This document shows, piece after piece, positions 39,808 to 49,468 of a DNA stretch of 64,000 nucleotides. Location of the stretch: contig NZ_CP130886.1 of the NCBI RefSeq assembly GCF_030622045.1, positions 5,960,001 through 6,024,000 of the forward strand, in the 5' to 3' direction. Position numbers and translations under genes: made by a program. The first letter of the stretch is position 1. Every line of letters starts with the position of its first letter. The DNA is from Planctellipticum variicoloris. GTDB taxonomy: Bacteria > Planctomycetota > Planctomycetia > Planctomycetales > Planctomycetaceae. The notes beneath the pieces were generated by a model. That model was not told the origin of the DNA, made no database searches, and saw nothing but the letters and a program-made list of their open reading frames with translations.

Positions 39808-40497
39808 ATGCTCCGCGAGTGGTCCGGGACGGTTGTTCCGCGCTGCGTCTCCTGGATGTTCGACAGCGCCGTCTGGACGCTACCCGGCGACTCCGTGCGA
39901 CCGCGGATCGCCCTCACCTTCGACGACGGTCCGGAACCGGGCGTCACCGAACGCATCCTGTCGACGCTGGCCCGTCACCGAGTTCCGGCCGCGTTCTTCA
40001 TGCTCGGTCGGAACGTCCAGCGTCATCCGGATCTCGTTCGCCGGGTCGCCGATGCCGGTCATGTCATCGGCAATCACTCCGACACCCATCTCGATGGCTG
40101 GCGCGTCCGAACGTCCAATCTGTTGACCGATTTCGATCGCGGGGCCGATGCCCTGGCCGGCATTCTCGGGCATCCGCCCCACTGGATGCGGCCCCCCTAT
40201 GGACACTTCACGCTCCCGCTGATCGCCTGGTGCCGTCGGCAGCGGCAGCGGATGGTCATGTGGGACGTGGCCCCGCCCGACTATTGTCCGGGCGTTTTGC
40301 AGCGGGACGTCCGTCAGTCGCTCGATCGCTGGCTCCGTCCCGGCAGCATCGTGCTGCTGCACGACAATGCCGCTTCGGGCGCGGTCACGCCGGCACTGCT
40401 GGACGACTACCTGCCGCGGCTGCGCGACGCCGGCTGGGACTTTGCGCCCCTGCCGGACTCCGAGCAGACGGCGCCGAGCTGGCGCGCAGCGGCGTGA
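39808..40497 (+). CDS. Polysaccharide deacetylase (NodB homology)
   Basis: A 229-residue carbohydrate esterase family 4 protein. Catalytic base and metal Asp lie in TFDDGP (residues 37-42), the two metal histidines are His90 and His94 in NHSDTH, and motif 3 is RPPYG (128-132). The C-terminal LHDN supplies the last motif. It should deacetylate an N-acetylated glycan such as peptidoglycan or chitin-like material. No clear signal peptide is present at this start, so location is uncertain. Confidence 0.88.
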   Translation: MLREWSGTVVPRCVSWMFDSAVWTLPGDSVRPRIALTFDDGPEPGVTERILSTLARHRVPAAFFMLGRNVQRHPDLVRRVADAGHVIGNHSDTHLDGWRVRTSNLLTDFDRGADALAGILGHPPHWMRPPYGHFTLPLIAWCRRQRQRMVMWDVAPPDYCPGVLQRDVRQSLDRWLRPGSIVLLHDNAASGAVTPALLDDYLPRLRDAGWDFAPLPDSEQTAPSWRAAA

Positions 40498-40510
40498 TCC
40501 GTAAGCGCGA

Positions 40511-40527
40511 TAGGGCAGGCTCCCGCC
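40511..40527 (+). repeat. Truncated dispersed palindrome
   Basis: The first 17 bases of the GTAGGGCAGGCTCCCGCC palindrome, with the right arm degraded, located just after the deacetylase gene. Confidence 0.6.
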
Positions 40528-40551
40528 ACCGAATTGTGCTCTGAACCACCA

Positions 40552-40581
40552 AGAAAAACGCCCGGACGATTCGTCCGGGCG
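40552..40581 (-). terminator. Intrinsic terminator of the MFS permease gene
   Basis: An 11-bp perfect palindromic stem (40559-40569 with 40571-40581) followed on the minus strand by TTTTTCTT. It lies 25 bases past the stop of the permease gene. Confidence 0.85.
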
Positions 40582-40605
40582 CTGGGGCATCGAGCAAACT
40601 CGCTC

Positions 40606-41895
40606 TTATTGCAGTCCGGCCGGCTCGGCCGCCAGGTCGGCGGAGAGATCGGCGGCGGCAACTGCGGGCTTCATTCGAAAAGCCGCGAGGAAGATCAGCA
40701 GCGACGCGATCACGCCGGCCGCCGGTACCATCCAGAAGCCCCGCCAGTCGGTCACGCCGGTTTCCGGATTGGTATAGGCCTCCGCCACATAACCCGACAG
40801 CACGCTGCCGAGGTACATGCCGACGCCGTAGGTCAGGAAGCTGAACAGCGCCTGTCCGCTCGCCCGGATTTCCTTCGGGGCGGTGTTGTCCACATGAATG
40901 AAGCCGGCGGCGAAGAAGAAGTCGAAGCAGATGCCGTGCAGCGCGACGCCGATAATGACAAGCGCGAACGGACTGCCGACGGCGAACATGGCGTAGCGGA
41001 CGCCCCAGCAGAGCATGCCGAGCGCCAGGACCGACTTCATGCCGAATCGCTTGAGGAACCAGGGGAGGAACGGCAGCAGGAGCATCTCGGCGAACTGGCC
41101 GATGCTCATGGTCGAGGCGACGTCCTTGACTCCCGCACCCGTCTCCAGGAACTTCCCGGTGAAGCTGTAATAGAACGCCAGCACGATCGTGATGATGAAC
41201 GACACGCCGAAGAAGACGGCGAACGAGGGATCCTTCAGCAGCCCCAGCGCCCGGATGAACGGGATCGCGTCGCCTGCCTTACCGGTGGGAGGCGTATGCG
41301 GCAGCGCGAAGCTGAAGAGCCCCAGGACCGCCGACAGTCCCGCCGCCAGCAGCAGCGGCAGATTCGTGTGATAAGCCGGCCTGCCGGGCGTCGACAGCAC
41401 CTGCCCGACGATCAGACCGACCGCGATCCAGCCGATCGTGCCCAGCACGCGAATGCCGGGGAAGTCCCGTTCGCCGCTGGGAATGTGCGAAAATGCGATC
41501 GAGTTCGACAGCGCCAGCGTCGGGTTGTAGAGCAGCGAATAGACGAAGGTCAGACCGATCAGCATCATGTAGTGGTCGGGATTCTGCACCTGGGCCATGG
41601 CATACAGCAGCCCGGCCCCGGCCAGATGCAGGATCGCCATCAGCCGTTCCGACGAGAAGTACCGGTCGGCGATCTGGCCGACGAAGAGCGTCGAAAAGAT
41701 GGCCCCCAGGGGCATCAGGCTGTACATCGTGCCGATGTGCGTGTTGCTGAACTTGAGGTGCCCCAGGTAGTTCCCCAGCACCACGAACCACGCTCCCCAG
41801 ACTGCGAACTGGAGAAACATCATGATCGACAGATTAATCCGCAGATCCATCCGCAGTGGTGGAGCATCCGTGGCGATGCCGGACGAGGGTTGCAT
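40606..41895 (-). CDS. MFS permease, nucleoside:H+ symporter-like
   Basis: A 429-residue transporter with 12 predicted helices. The start LRINLSIMMFLQFAVWGAWFV and the loop GQIADRYFSSERLMA match the NupG/XapB nucleoside:proton symporter subfamily. The ATG at 41895 matches the family start; a 64-codon upstream extension has no similarity. A strong terminator follows. Substrate is unproven; nucleosides are the best guess. Confidence 0.8.
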   Translation of the reverse strand: MQPSSGIATDAPPLRMDLRINLSIMMFLQFAVWGAWFVVLGNYLGHLKFSNTHIGTMYSLMPLGAIFSTLFVGQIADRYFSSERLMAILHLAGAGLLYAMAQVQNPDHYMMLIGLTFVYSLLYNPTLALSNSIAFSHIPSGERDFPGIRVLGTIGWIAVGLIVGQVLSTPGRPAYHTNLPLLLAAGLSAVLGLFSFALPHTPPTGKAGDAIPFIRALGLLKDPSFAVFFGVSFIITIVLAFYYSFTGKFLETGAGVKDVASTMSIGQFAEMLLLPFLPWFLKRFGMKSVLALGMLCWGVRYAMFAVGSPFALVIIGVALHGICFDFFFAAGFIHVDNTAPKEIRASGQALFSFLTYGVGMYLGSVLSGYVAEAYTNPETGVTDWRGFWMVPAAGVIASLLIFLAAFRMKPAVAAADLSADLAAEPAGLQ

Positions 41896-42093
41896 GCAGG
41901 GGAACTCCGTCGAAGTGAAGACGTGATGGACAAGTCGACGACGCAAGGCCGATCGTTGATGCGTGACATTCTGACGTCGCCGCCGGGGAATTGCCACCAG
42001 CGGCCCGCCGCGGTCCCGCCGAACCGGATCACATTGACCGCCAGCCCCTTCCCGCGTACAAGTCGAAGCGGTTTCTCCACCAGTCATTCACAG

Positions 42094-42186
42094 GGGTGGC
42101 CGGGGCTGGACCGAAGGGAAGCCCCGGTCTGCCGCATGAGATGCGAACACCCGGGCTTCGCGAAGGCGCTCCAGCCCCGGCCACCC
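42094..42186. repeat. Large inverted repeat in the 41896-42236 intergenic region
   Basis: The arms gggtggccggggctgga (42094-42110) and tccagccccggccaccc (42170-42186) pair perfectly over 17 bp and enclose 59 nt, within which gaagccccgg and ccgggcttc can form a second stem. The right arm ends 51 bases before the phosphohexomutase-like gene. It may be a MITE-like palindrome or an mRNA leader structure. The remainder of this 340-base gap holds nothing else that I can support. Confidence 0.65.
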
Positions 42187-42236
42187 GACGCTGTTTGCAG
42201 GCGGCTTCTGGCGGCAGCCGGCATGGGACGTGACGA

Positions 42237-43568
42237 ATGCCTTCCCCGGACCGCGAGCCCGCCGAATACCTCTGCCCGGGCGAAACCCACCCGATCTCGC
42301 GCTCGGTGCATCTGGCCCGGCTCGCCGCCTTCTACCCCGCCTGCCGGGAATGCCCGTGCCGGAACGAGACCGGTCAGTTGCCGCAGGAACTGATCGGCCG
42401 GTTCGCCGAGACTCGGCAGCGCGCCCCCCGGCCGACGTGGATCAAGGGCGAAGGCGTCCGCGCGGTCTATCTCAACGAACTGGATCGCCCCCGGACCGCC
42501 GACTGGGCCGCCGCCCTGGCGCTCCGGCTCTGGGATGACATCCCCCGACCGGGTCGAGAATCACCGACGCCGCCCGCGGACACGGACTCCGCCAGCCCCC
42601 TCCGCCGGCACGCCGGGCCGAGCGTCGTCGTCGGTTACGACGAACGCTCATCGTCGCCCGACCTCTTCGCCGGCGCGGTCCTTGGACTTCGGCGAATGGG
42701 CTGCCAGGTGATCGATATCGGCCTCACCACAAAGCCATGCTGGCGGTTTGCCGTCCATCATCTGGAAGGGGCGGCCGGGATCTATATCACCGGCGCCGGC
42801 TGCGATCCGGCCTGGACCGGTTTCGATCTGGCCGGCCGTTCCGGGATTCCGTGGAATCGGGCGACGGAGCTGGTAGCACTGGAGCAGCGGTCGCGGGAGT
42901 CTGTGATGCGTCCGACCCGGCAGGCGGGCGCGGTCCGTTCGTTCCGGGCGATGATTCCGTACCGGGCTGGCTTGCGGAAGCACTTCCACGCGCTGCGCCC
43001 GCTGCGTCTGGCCTGCGGTCAGCCGGGCGGACTCGGAACGCGCTGGCTCGAACAACTCTTCGCCGAACTTCCCTGCCAACTCGTGCCAGTCCCGCTCCCC
43101 GTCCGCAGACGACAGCTCGACGACCCCGCCGATGGGGACATTCTCCGCGTCGCGGAATGCATTGCGCGGGAGGGGCTCGATCTCGGACTGGTGATCGACG
43201 ACGACGGCGAGCGCTGCACGATTCTCGATGAGACCGGCACGCCGTTAGCCCAGCGCCAGGTCGTCGACATGCTCTGTCGACGGCTGCTGCGCGACCATCC
43301 CGGCGGGACGGTCGTCGTCACGAGCGATCTGGCGTCACACCTCGGGGTGACCGTCGGTGCTCTTTCAGGAACGCTGGTCGTCACCGGACATGACTCAGCC
43401 GAACTGGCCCGAGCGGTCTCCGCAGAACATGCCGTCCTGGGAGCCGGCAGCGACCAGCGCTGCTGGTTCGACGAAGACTACCCGGCCTGCGACGCGATTC
43501 TCACGCTGGCCGCGACATTGCAGGCGTTGAGCTGGAGCGATGCGCCGCTGTCGGAAGTGGCGAGGTAG
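42237..43568 (+). CDS. Phosphohexomutase-like protein lacking the catalytic serine
   Basis: A 443-residue protein. After an unusual N-terminus with Cys13 and a Cys36-x2-Cys39-x-Cys41 cluster, the fold of alpha-D-phosphohexomutases follows: WIKGEGVRAVYLNE (about 68-81), VVGYDERSSSP, and an IDDDGERC loop near 325 in place of the metal-binding DGDxDR. The phosphoserine loop, normally TASHNP, reads ITGAGCDP at about residues 185-192, so the nucleophilic serine is missing. It may be a non-catalytic or altered relative. The ATG at 42237 fits the neighbours. Confidence 0.7.
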   Translation: MPSPDREPAEYLCPGETHPISRSVHLARLAAFYPACRECPCRNETGQLPQELIGRFAETRQRAPRPTWIKGEGVRAVYLNELDRPRTADWAAALALRLWDDIPRPGRESPTPPADTDSASPLRRHAGPSVVVGYDERSSSPDLFAGAVLGLRRMGCQVIDIGLTTKPCWRFAVHHLEGAAGIYITGAGCDPAWTGFDLAGRSGIPWNRATELVALEQRSRESVMRPTRQAGAVRSFRAMIPYRAGLRKHFHALRPLRLACGQPGGLGTRWLEQLFAELPCQLVPVPLPVRRRQLDDPADGDILRVAECIAREGLDLGLVIDDDGERCTILDETGTPLAQRQVVDMLCRRLLRDHPGGTVVVTSDLASHLGVTVGALSGTLVVTGHDSAELARAVSAEHAVLGAGSDQRCWFDEDYPACDAILTLAATLQALSWSDAPLSEVAR

Positions 43569-43600
43569 ATTCCGAACCAGCTCCGCAACACCCGCGGCAA

Positions 43601-43635
43601 ACAAAAACGCCCGGCTTTCCAAAGAAAGCCGGGCG
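43601..43635 (-). terminator. Intrinsic terminator of groEL
   Basis: An 11-bp stem (43608-43618 with 43625-43635) and 6-nt loop, followed on the minus strand by TTTTTGTTT. It lies 46 bases past the groEL stop codon and also sits at the end of the convergent phosphohexomutase-like gene. Confidence 0.88.
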
Positions 43636-43680
43636 TCTGAAAGCTGCCATCAGGCCCCGCCGGTCGCGGAGCGACGGGCC

Positions 43681-45297
<1,617 letters not shown>

Positions 45298-45402
45298 CGA
45301 GAAAACTCCGGTAATGCAGTGCGATGTTCAATGGAGGGAAGCGGAAGGCCCCGGCAGTCATCCGCGAGCGGCCTGCAGGCTGCCACGGGGCGGAAAGCGG
45401 AA

Positions 45403-45723
45403 CTAGCCGACCACCGCGAGAATGTCGCTCTCGCGCATCAGCAGATAGGTCTGTTCGCCGACCTTGAATTCGTCGCCGGCGTACGAGCTGAAGATCACTT
45501 CGTCGCCCGCCTGGACGGTCAGGCCCACACGCAGCCCGTTATTCTTGACGTGACCTTCGCCGACGGCGATGACTTCGCCGCGCTGCGGCTTGTCGGTCGC
45601 CGAATCGGGCAGCACGATGCCGCCGGCGGTCTTCTTCTCCGCTTCAGCCCGTTTCAGGACAACGCGGTCGCCCAGCGGGACCAGCTTGATCTCATCAGCA
45701 CTCTTGGACGACTTCTTCGCCAT
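45403..45723 (-). CDS. groES: Co-chaperonin GroES
   Basis: A 106-residue co-chaperonin forming the heptameric lid of GroEL. Marks: [30 protein letters not shown] with the mobile loop, GEVIAVGEG, and the C-terminal ILAVVG. A 12-residue lysine-rich N-terminal extension precedes the conserved start. A strong GGAGG ribosome site lies just upstream. No CIRCE operator was found in the region upstream, but a long dyad is present. Confidence 0.95.
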   Translation of the reverse strand: MAKKSSKSADEIKLVPLGDRVVLKRAEAEKKTAGGIVLPDSATDKPQRGEVIAVGEGHVKNNGLRVGLTVQAGDEVIFSSYAGDEFKVGEQTYLLMRESDILAVVG

Positions 45724-46155
45724 TCAGATTTCCTCCAGCAGTTAACCACGATGCCTGGTATAGACCTCGCGCACAGTGACGCGATCGTGTGTCGTCCCGC
45801 GTCAGATGCGAATCGCATGCCACAGGACGACATGACGTAACCTGTTGTGGAGGAGTGCGATGCGTGATCGTGAAGGCGAATCGAAACTGCCATCCCGACG
45901 GTCCGGCCGGCCTGGATTCCTCGGGGCGCTGCCAATCTGGCAGACCCCGCCCGAGTCCGCCACGGACGGAAACTGCCAGGCAACGGACGCTTGCTCGCCG
46001 ATCGGTAAACTCATCGCAGCCCCCGCAATTGACAGCGATCCCGTCCGTCAGCGACAATCGAGATCTCTCAGGTCGCCTTGCCCCGCTGCTCCCCCCGATT
46101 GAGGACGGCTGGGACGTGCTCGATCCATCGTGCTCCGACTTCACGAGATCGACCT
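45724..46155. other. Divergent region between groES and the TPR gene
   Basis: A 430-base gap that contains a nested dyad at 45790-45832 (described separately). I see no CIRCE operator, no heat-shock sigma consensus and no credible small gene; an open frame covering much of it on the plus strand appears to be a composition artefact. Confidence 0.4.
45790..45832. promoter_or_regulatory. Nested dyad upstream of groES
   Basis: Outer arms TGTCGTCC (45790-45797) and GGACGACA (45825-45832) enclose an inner perfect dyad ATGCGA-A-TCGCAT (45806-45818). It is about 67-110 bases before the groES start and is placed where an operator for groES or for the divergent TPR gene would be. No regulator is known for this motif. 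Confidence 0.45.
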
Positions 46156-46938
46156 ATGACCGCGGCTGCCGACCGTCCTTCCCAATCGATCCTGCAGCGC
46201 GCCCGGGATTCGTTGCGCGTCCGGGATTGGGTCGCCGCGGAGCAGCTTTACCGGGATGCGATTGTCGCCGAAGGAACGGGCCTCGCGCACGTTGAGTTTG
46301 CCGAGCTCCTCGGAGCCCGCGAACGCTACGGGGAAGCCCTCCGCCAGCTCACCGCCGGACAGGATGCTGTTGCCAAGTCCGACGACGCCCTGCTGACGGC
46401 ACGGCTGCATCACAATTTTGCCGCGGTTTACCGGGCTCTCGGCCAGCGAGAGCTGGCTGCCCGCTTTCAGCAGCGGGCGCTGATGGCCCAGCCGGACGTC
46501 GGCCCCGAAGAACTGCTGGCGCACGCGAATGACGCCCTGCAGGCGGACCGGCTTGAGCTTGCCGAGCGTCTCCTGGAAACCGCATTCGAGCTGGTGGAAC
46601 CTGCCGAACAGCCGGAACTGGCGGCGGAACTGCTGGGGACGTTGGGACTGACGCGGGGGCTTCGACGCGAGCCGCGCGCGGGGCTGCGTCTCGTCCTCGC
46701 CGCCCTGCGCCTGCATCGCGACGCGGGGGACGTCGTTGGGGAGATCTGCGATCTGATCAATCTGTGTGCACTTTGCGAAGCACGGGATTGGCTGCAGACC
46801 GCCGAGCGCTGCGCGGAACTGGCGCTGTCGGCCGCGCAAACCGCCGATCTGCCGCACTCGACGGAACGAGCGCGCCAGATTCGTAACCGATTGCGCGAAC
46901 TTCGCCGGTTGGGCGCCGTCGCTCCCGGCCAGAACTGA
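46156..46938 (+). CDS. TPR-repeat protein
   Basis: A 260-residue helical protein built of TPR-like helix pairs: for example DWVAAEQLYRDAIVAEG, LHHNFAAVYRALGQRELAARFQQRAL and AHANDALQADRLELAERLLETAFEL. It has no signal peptide or catalytic domain, so it should act as a protein-binding scaffold. The ATG at 46156 begins the first repeat; the frame is open upstream to 46078. It is divergent from groES. A 400-base stretch separates its stop from a strong terminator. Confidence 0.7.
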   Translation: MTAAADRPSQSILQRARDSLRVRDWVAAEQLYRDAIVAEGTGLAHVEFAELLGARERYGEALRQLTAGQDAVAKSDDALLTARLHHNFAAVYRALGQRELAARFQQRALMAQPDVGPEELLAHANDALQADRLELAERLLETAFELVEPAEQPELAAELLGTLGLTRGLRREPRAGLRLVLAALRLHRDAGDVVGEICDLINLCALCEARDWLQTAERCAELALSAAQTADLPHSTERARQIRNRLRELRRLGAVAPGQN

Positions 46939-47112
46939 TGGCGAGATCTGAAGCCGATTGTGTTCCCGGAGCGCGGGGAATTCCACGTTCGGTTCCACAG
47001 TTCGCCGGCGCCTTGCGATCAGCAGTCAGGGAGTTCTCCCAATCCGAGTTCGGAGATTTTTCACATCGACGGAATAAATTGGGGTTGTCGAAACTGGAGA
47101 AATCGGAAAAGA

Positions 47113-47381
47113 TCCTTGTAGAGCGGTTCGCGTAGACGTTACGCGACGGTTCGCAAGCCTGCGAAGTGACCGGGCCTGGCTCCCGGCCGAAGCAGGGGGT
47201 TCTTTACGAGAGGAGGTGGTCTTTTGGATTACGAGTGTAAACGCCAGGAGAGTGGCCTCTGCTAGTGGCAGTCGACGGGTTGCCGACTGGCAGCCACTGA
47301 CTCGTGAAGGATCTCCGATCCTGAACGAGGAACCGAATCGCAGCCCCGGATTTCGCAAGGAATCCGGGGCTGTGTTTTTTT
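47113..47381 (+). ncRNA. Candidate structured RNA ending in an intrinsic terminator
   Basis: No credible reading frame covers this part of the 450-base gap, but it is dense in perfect helices: cgcgta/tacgcg at 47129-47145, cggt-tcgca/tgcga-accg at 47147-47172, gtggc-agtcg/cgact-gccac at 47265-47297, aggatc/gatcct at 47308-47322, and acgagt (47231) with actcgt (47300) as a longer-range pair. The 3' end is the terminator at 47341-47381. The 5' end is a guess. It does not show the conserved cores of RNase P RNA, tmRNA, SRP RNA or 6S RNA. It could instead be the 3' untranslated region of the TPR mRNA. Confidence 0.45.
47341..47381 (+). terminator. Strong intrinsic terminator, plus strand
   Basis: A perfect 12-bp stem (47341-47352 with 47361-47372) and an 8-nt loop, followed by TGTTTTTTT. 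On the other strand there is no T-tract, so it ends plus-strand transcription. It lies 9 bases from the 3' end of the convergent HEPN gene. Confidence 0.92.
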
Positions 47382-47389
47382 GCGGAGGT

Positions 47390-47821
47390 TCACCACCGCA
47401 ACGGCAGAAAACTCATGAACAGGCAGAGGTGACGACGGGCCTGCGAGATTATCAACACAGTCGGCGGACTCTCACCGCCGTGGACGAGGGAATTGCGATA
47501 TTCTCGAACTGCGTGGGCCTGAGCGATGCAATCGTCCGGGATCCGGCAGAACGCGCCAATGCCGTCGACCAGGTCGCGCGTTCGCGTGGGTGACTCCTTC
47601 CGGCGTGCCGACGTCCAGACAGAGCGTAGACCGGATTCAAATTCGGCAAACATCCGGATCACGTAGGTCGCTTCGAGGTTGTCCGATGCGCCGTACAATT
47701 CCCGGACACGCAACCCGGCGGGTATAGCGCCAGAATCGACGTGAACCTCTTCCAGCAGATGGTCGACAGCGAATCGCGTGCCAGGTGTTCGCGCTCGACC
47801 GACTTTACTCGCCGCAGCCAA
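47390..47821 (-). CDS. Small HEPN-domain protein
   Basis: A 143-residue helical protein with the HEPN RNase signature R-x4-H: Arg109-Asn-Ser-Leu-Val-His114 in EYRNSLVHGGE. The preceding helix has YVIRMFAEFESGLRSVW, similar in style to HEPN proteins of toxin-antitoxin and defence systems. It has a TTG start directly after the stop of the upstream gene, which suggests coupling. HEPN RNases usually cut RNA and need a neutraliser; the upstream gene is the obvious candidate. A nucleotidyltransferase antitoxin (MNT) is not present. Confidence 0.6.
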   Translation of the reverse strand: MAAASKVGRARTPGTRFAVDHLLEEVHVDSGAIPAGLRVRELYGASDNLEATYVIRMFAEFESGLRSVWTSARRKESPTRTRDLVDGIGAFCRIPDDCIAQAHAVREYRNSLVHGGESPPTVLIISQARRHLCLFMSFLPLRW

Positions 47822-48259
47822 TCAAACCTGCTGGACGACATGCTGCGTCATCTGATCGAGGACCGAGCTCAACGACTCTCGCGTGAGGGTTTCCGGAATG
47901 ACATCGGGAATCCCTGCGACCGCGCCGCCCGAGTAGACGGGATGGTGCAACTGCCATCCGTCGTCATAGAAATAGAGCGTTGCGACGTCGTCGTACGCCG
48001 GCATCAGGGAGAGATCGACCACGCCTTCCGCCCCCGGCGCCGAACGGGCAATTGGCTCTACAAGGATCCGAACGGTCTGGCGCTGCAGCAGCAGCGCTGG
48101 CGCAGCATATGCCCCCAGTTCGGAGTCGCGGAGTTGGACCTCGATTCGACGAGTGGACCACCCGAGGTCGATCGCCCACGACTCGACGGTCCGGACGAGA
48201 TGATCTAATCGGTCCAGCCACGCGGCTCGAAGACGGTCAACCTGTTCGACGATTGCCAC
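47822..48259 (-). CDS. Upstream partner of the HEPN gene, unknown family
   Basis: A 145-residue soluble protein with a helical N-terminus (VEQVDRLRAAWLDRLDHLVRT) and a beta-rich second part (VVDLSLMPAYDDVATLYFYDDGWQLHHP). I do not recognise it. It starts at GTG 48259, and its stop directly abuts the TTG start of the HEPN gene, so the two form a cassette. An antitoxin or substrate-recognition role is inferred from arrangement only. Confidence 0.55.
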   Translation of the reverse strand: MAIVEQVDRLRAAWLDRLDHLVRTVESWAIDLGWSTRRIEVQLRDSELGAYAAPALLLQRQTVRILVEPIARSAPGAEGVVDLSLMPAYDDVATLYFYDDGWQLHHPVYSGGAVAGIPDVIPETLTRESLSSVLDQMTQHVVQQV

Positions 48260-48430
48260 TGTAGAAACTCTCGCGTACGTTCACGCAACGAAGAGCCCCA
48301 TTTACGCCCCCGTAAGCGCTGCAACACCGCATCCTGATCATCGGGTCAGAACAGGAGAATGTCAAGACTTTGTTTCACCACGCGCCATCGGGCCACCCAC
48401 TGCCCACGGACCACTGGCGACCGACAACCC

Positions 48431-49405
48431 TCACGCCTGCTGTTGCTGCTGCTGTTGCTGCTGCTGTTGCTGCAGAATTTGCTCGCCCGCAAAGTCTTCC
48501 CGCCGCTGACGCGCGATCGCCGTAATCGGCACGTCGAGCGGCGGCAACTGCTCCTGCCAGGCCAGCGACGGCATCCGATCCAGCTCCCGCGTCGCCACCC
48601 GCACGTTGATCAGCTCGTTCCCTTCGCCACGGTAGGTCCCCTTGTTCGGCGGTACGTCGGTAAAGTCCCGGCCGATCGCCACCTTGATGAACCGCTCGCT
48701 CGTCGGACAGCCGTTGGTCGGATCGAAGCCGACCCAGCCCATGTCCGGGATCCAGACCTCGCACCAGGCGTGGCTCTGCGACTCCTTGTTCGGCCGATGA
48801 ATGTAGCCGCTCACGTATCGGGCCGGCACGCCGAACGACCGGCAGACGGCGATCATCAGGTGCGCGAAGTCCTGGCAGACCCCTTTGCCATGTTTCAGAA
48901 TGTCGTCGATCGGCGAGTTGGCGTCGGTGAAGTACCGGGCATACTCGAAGCGGCTGCGGATGTATTCCCCGGTCTGGCAGAGCCACATGCCGATCCGCCC
49001 ATTGTCGCGGGGGTGCAGGTCCTGCAGCAGCGGCTTCAGGAGCGGGGTCGGACTGACCGGGCCGCGAAGCTGCAGCAGATCGTAGATCGACAGATCGACG
49101 TTGTCGAACTGCAGCGGGAAGGTCGACTGGCTCGTCATCAGGTCCCGCCGTCGCGGATCGGTCTCCACGATGCTCGCCGCCAGCAATCGCACCTGGCGAT
49201 GCGGCTGCAGCAGGTTGAAGTGATGCACGTGGTTGCCGAAGCCGTCGGAGTACCGATGGACCGACGTCGGCTGGCTGACCGCGATATGAAACAGATGGCA
49301 GCTCTGCTCGCCATCCGTCACCGGCTCCATCCGCAGCTCGGCGAGCCACTCACGCACGGGAGCGGAATATTCCAGGGTTGTCTCGTGCTGGATCTCTAGA
49401 ATCAT
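48431..49405 (-). CDS. Transglutaminase-like protein with polyglutamine tail
   Basis: A 324-residue cysteine-peptidase-fold protein. The bacterial transglutaminase-like N-terminal domain (about 1-110) is followed by the catalytic core with Cys177 (KGVCQDFAH), His212 (QSHAWCEVW) and Asp228 (GFDPTN). The C-terminus is an uninterrupted run of about 12 glutamines encoded by CAG/CAA. It is one of a conserved trio with alpha-E and circularly permuted ATP-grasp genes, proposed to build and cleave peptide-like linkages. The three are on one strand in the order ATP-grasp, alpha-E, transglutaminase. Confidence 0.88.
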   Translation of the reverse strand: MILEIQHETTLEYSAPVREWLAELRMEPVTDGEQSCHLFHIAVSQPTSVHRYSDGFGNHVHHFNLLQPHRQVRLLAASIVETDPRRRDLMTSQSTFPLQFDNVDLSIYDLLQLRGPVSPTPLLKPLLQDLHPRDNGRIGMWLCQTGEYIRSRFEYARYFTDANSPIDDILKHGKGVCQDFAHLMIAVCRSFGVPARYVSGYIHRPNKESQSHAWCEVWIPDMGWVGFDPTNGCPTSERFIKVAIGRDFTDVPPNKGTYRGEGNELINVRVATRELDRMPSLAWQEQLPPLDVPITAIARQRREDFAGEQILQQQQQQQQQQQQA

Positions 49406-49424
49406 GGGGATTGGCTCTCTGTTA

Positions 49425-49457
49425 TTTGGTGTTTGGTGTTTGGTGTTTGGTGTTTGG
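49425..49457. repeat. Tandem heptamer TTTGGTG, 4.7 copies
   Basis: A 33-base perfect tandem repeat of the 7-mer TTTGGTG in the short gap between the transglutaminase and alpha-E genes. It would lie in the mRNA leader of the transglutaminase gene. Copy number may vary between strains. Confidence 0.85.
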
Positions 49458-49468
49458 AACTTAGTCCG

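Noticed and set aside
45724-45900. CIRCE operator or heat-shock sigma promoter for groES
   Set aside because: No TTAGCACTC/GAGTGCTAA pair and no CTTGAA-CCCCAT pair can be found.
46938-47135. A 65-codon frame after the TPR gene
   Set aside because: No ribosome site, no similarity and it overlaps the helix-rich part; treated as noise.
47113-47381. RNase P RNA, tmRNA or 6S RNA
   Set aside because: The conserved P4 core of RNase P, the tRNA-like ends of tmRNA and the 6S open-bubble layout are not visible.
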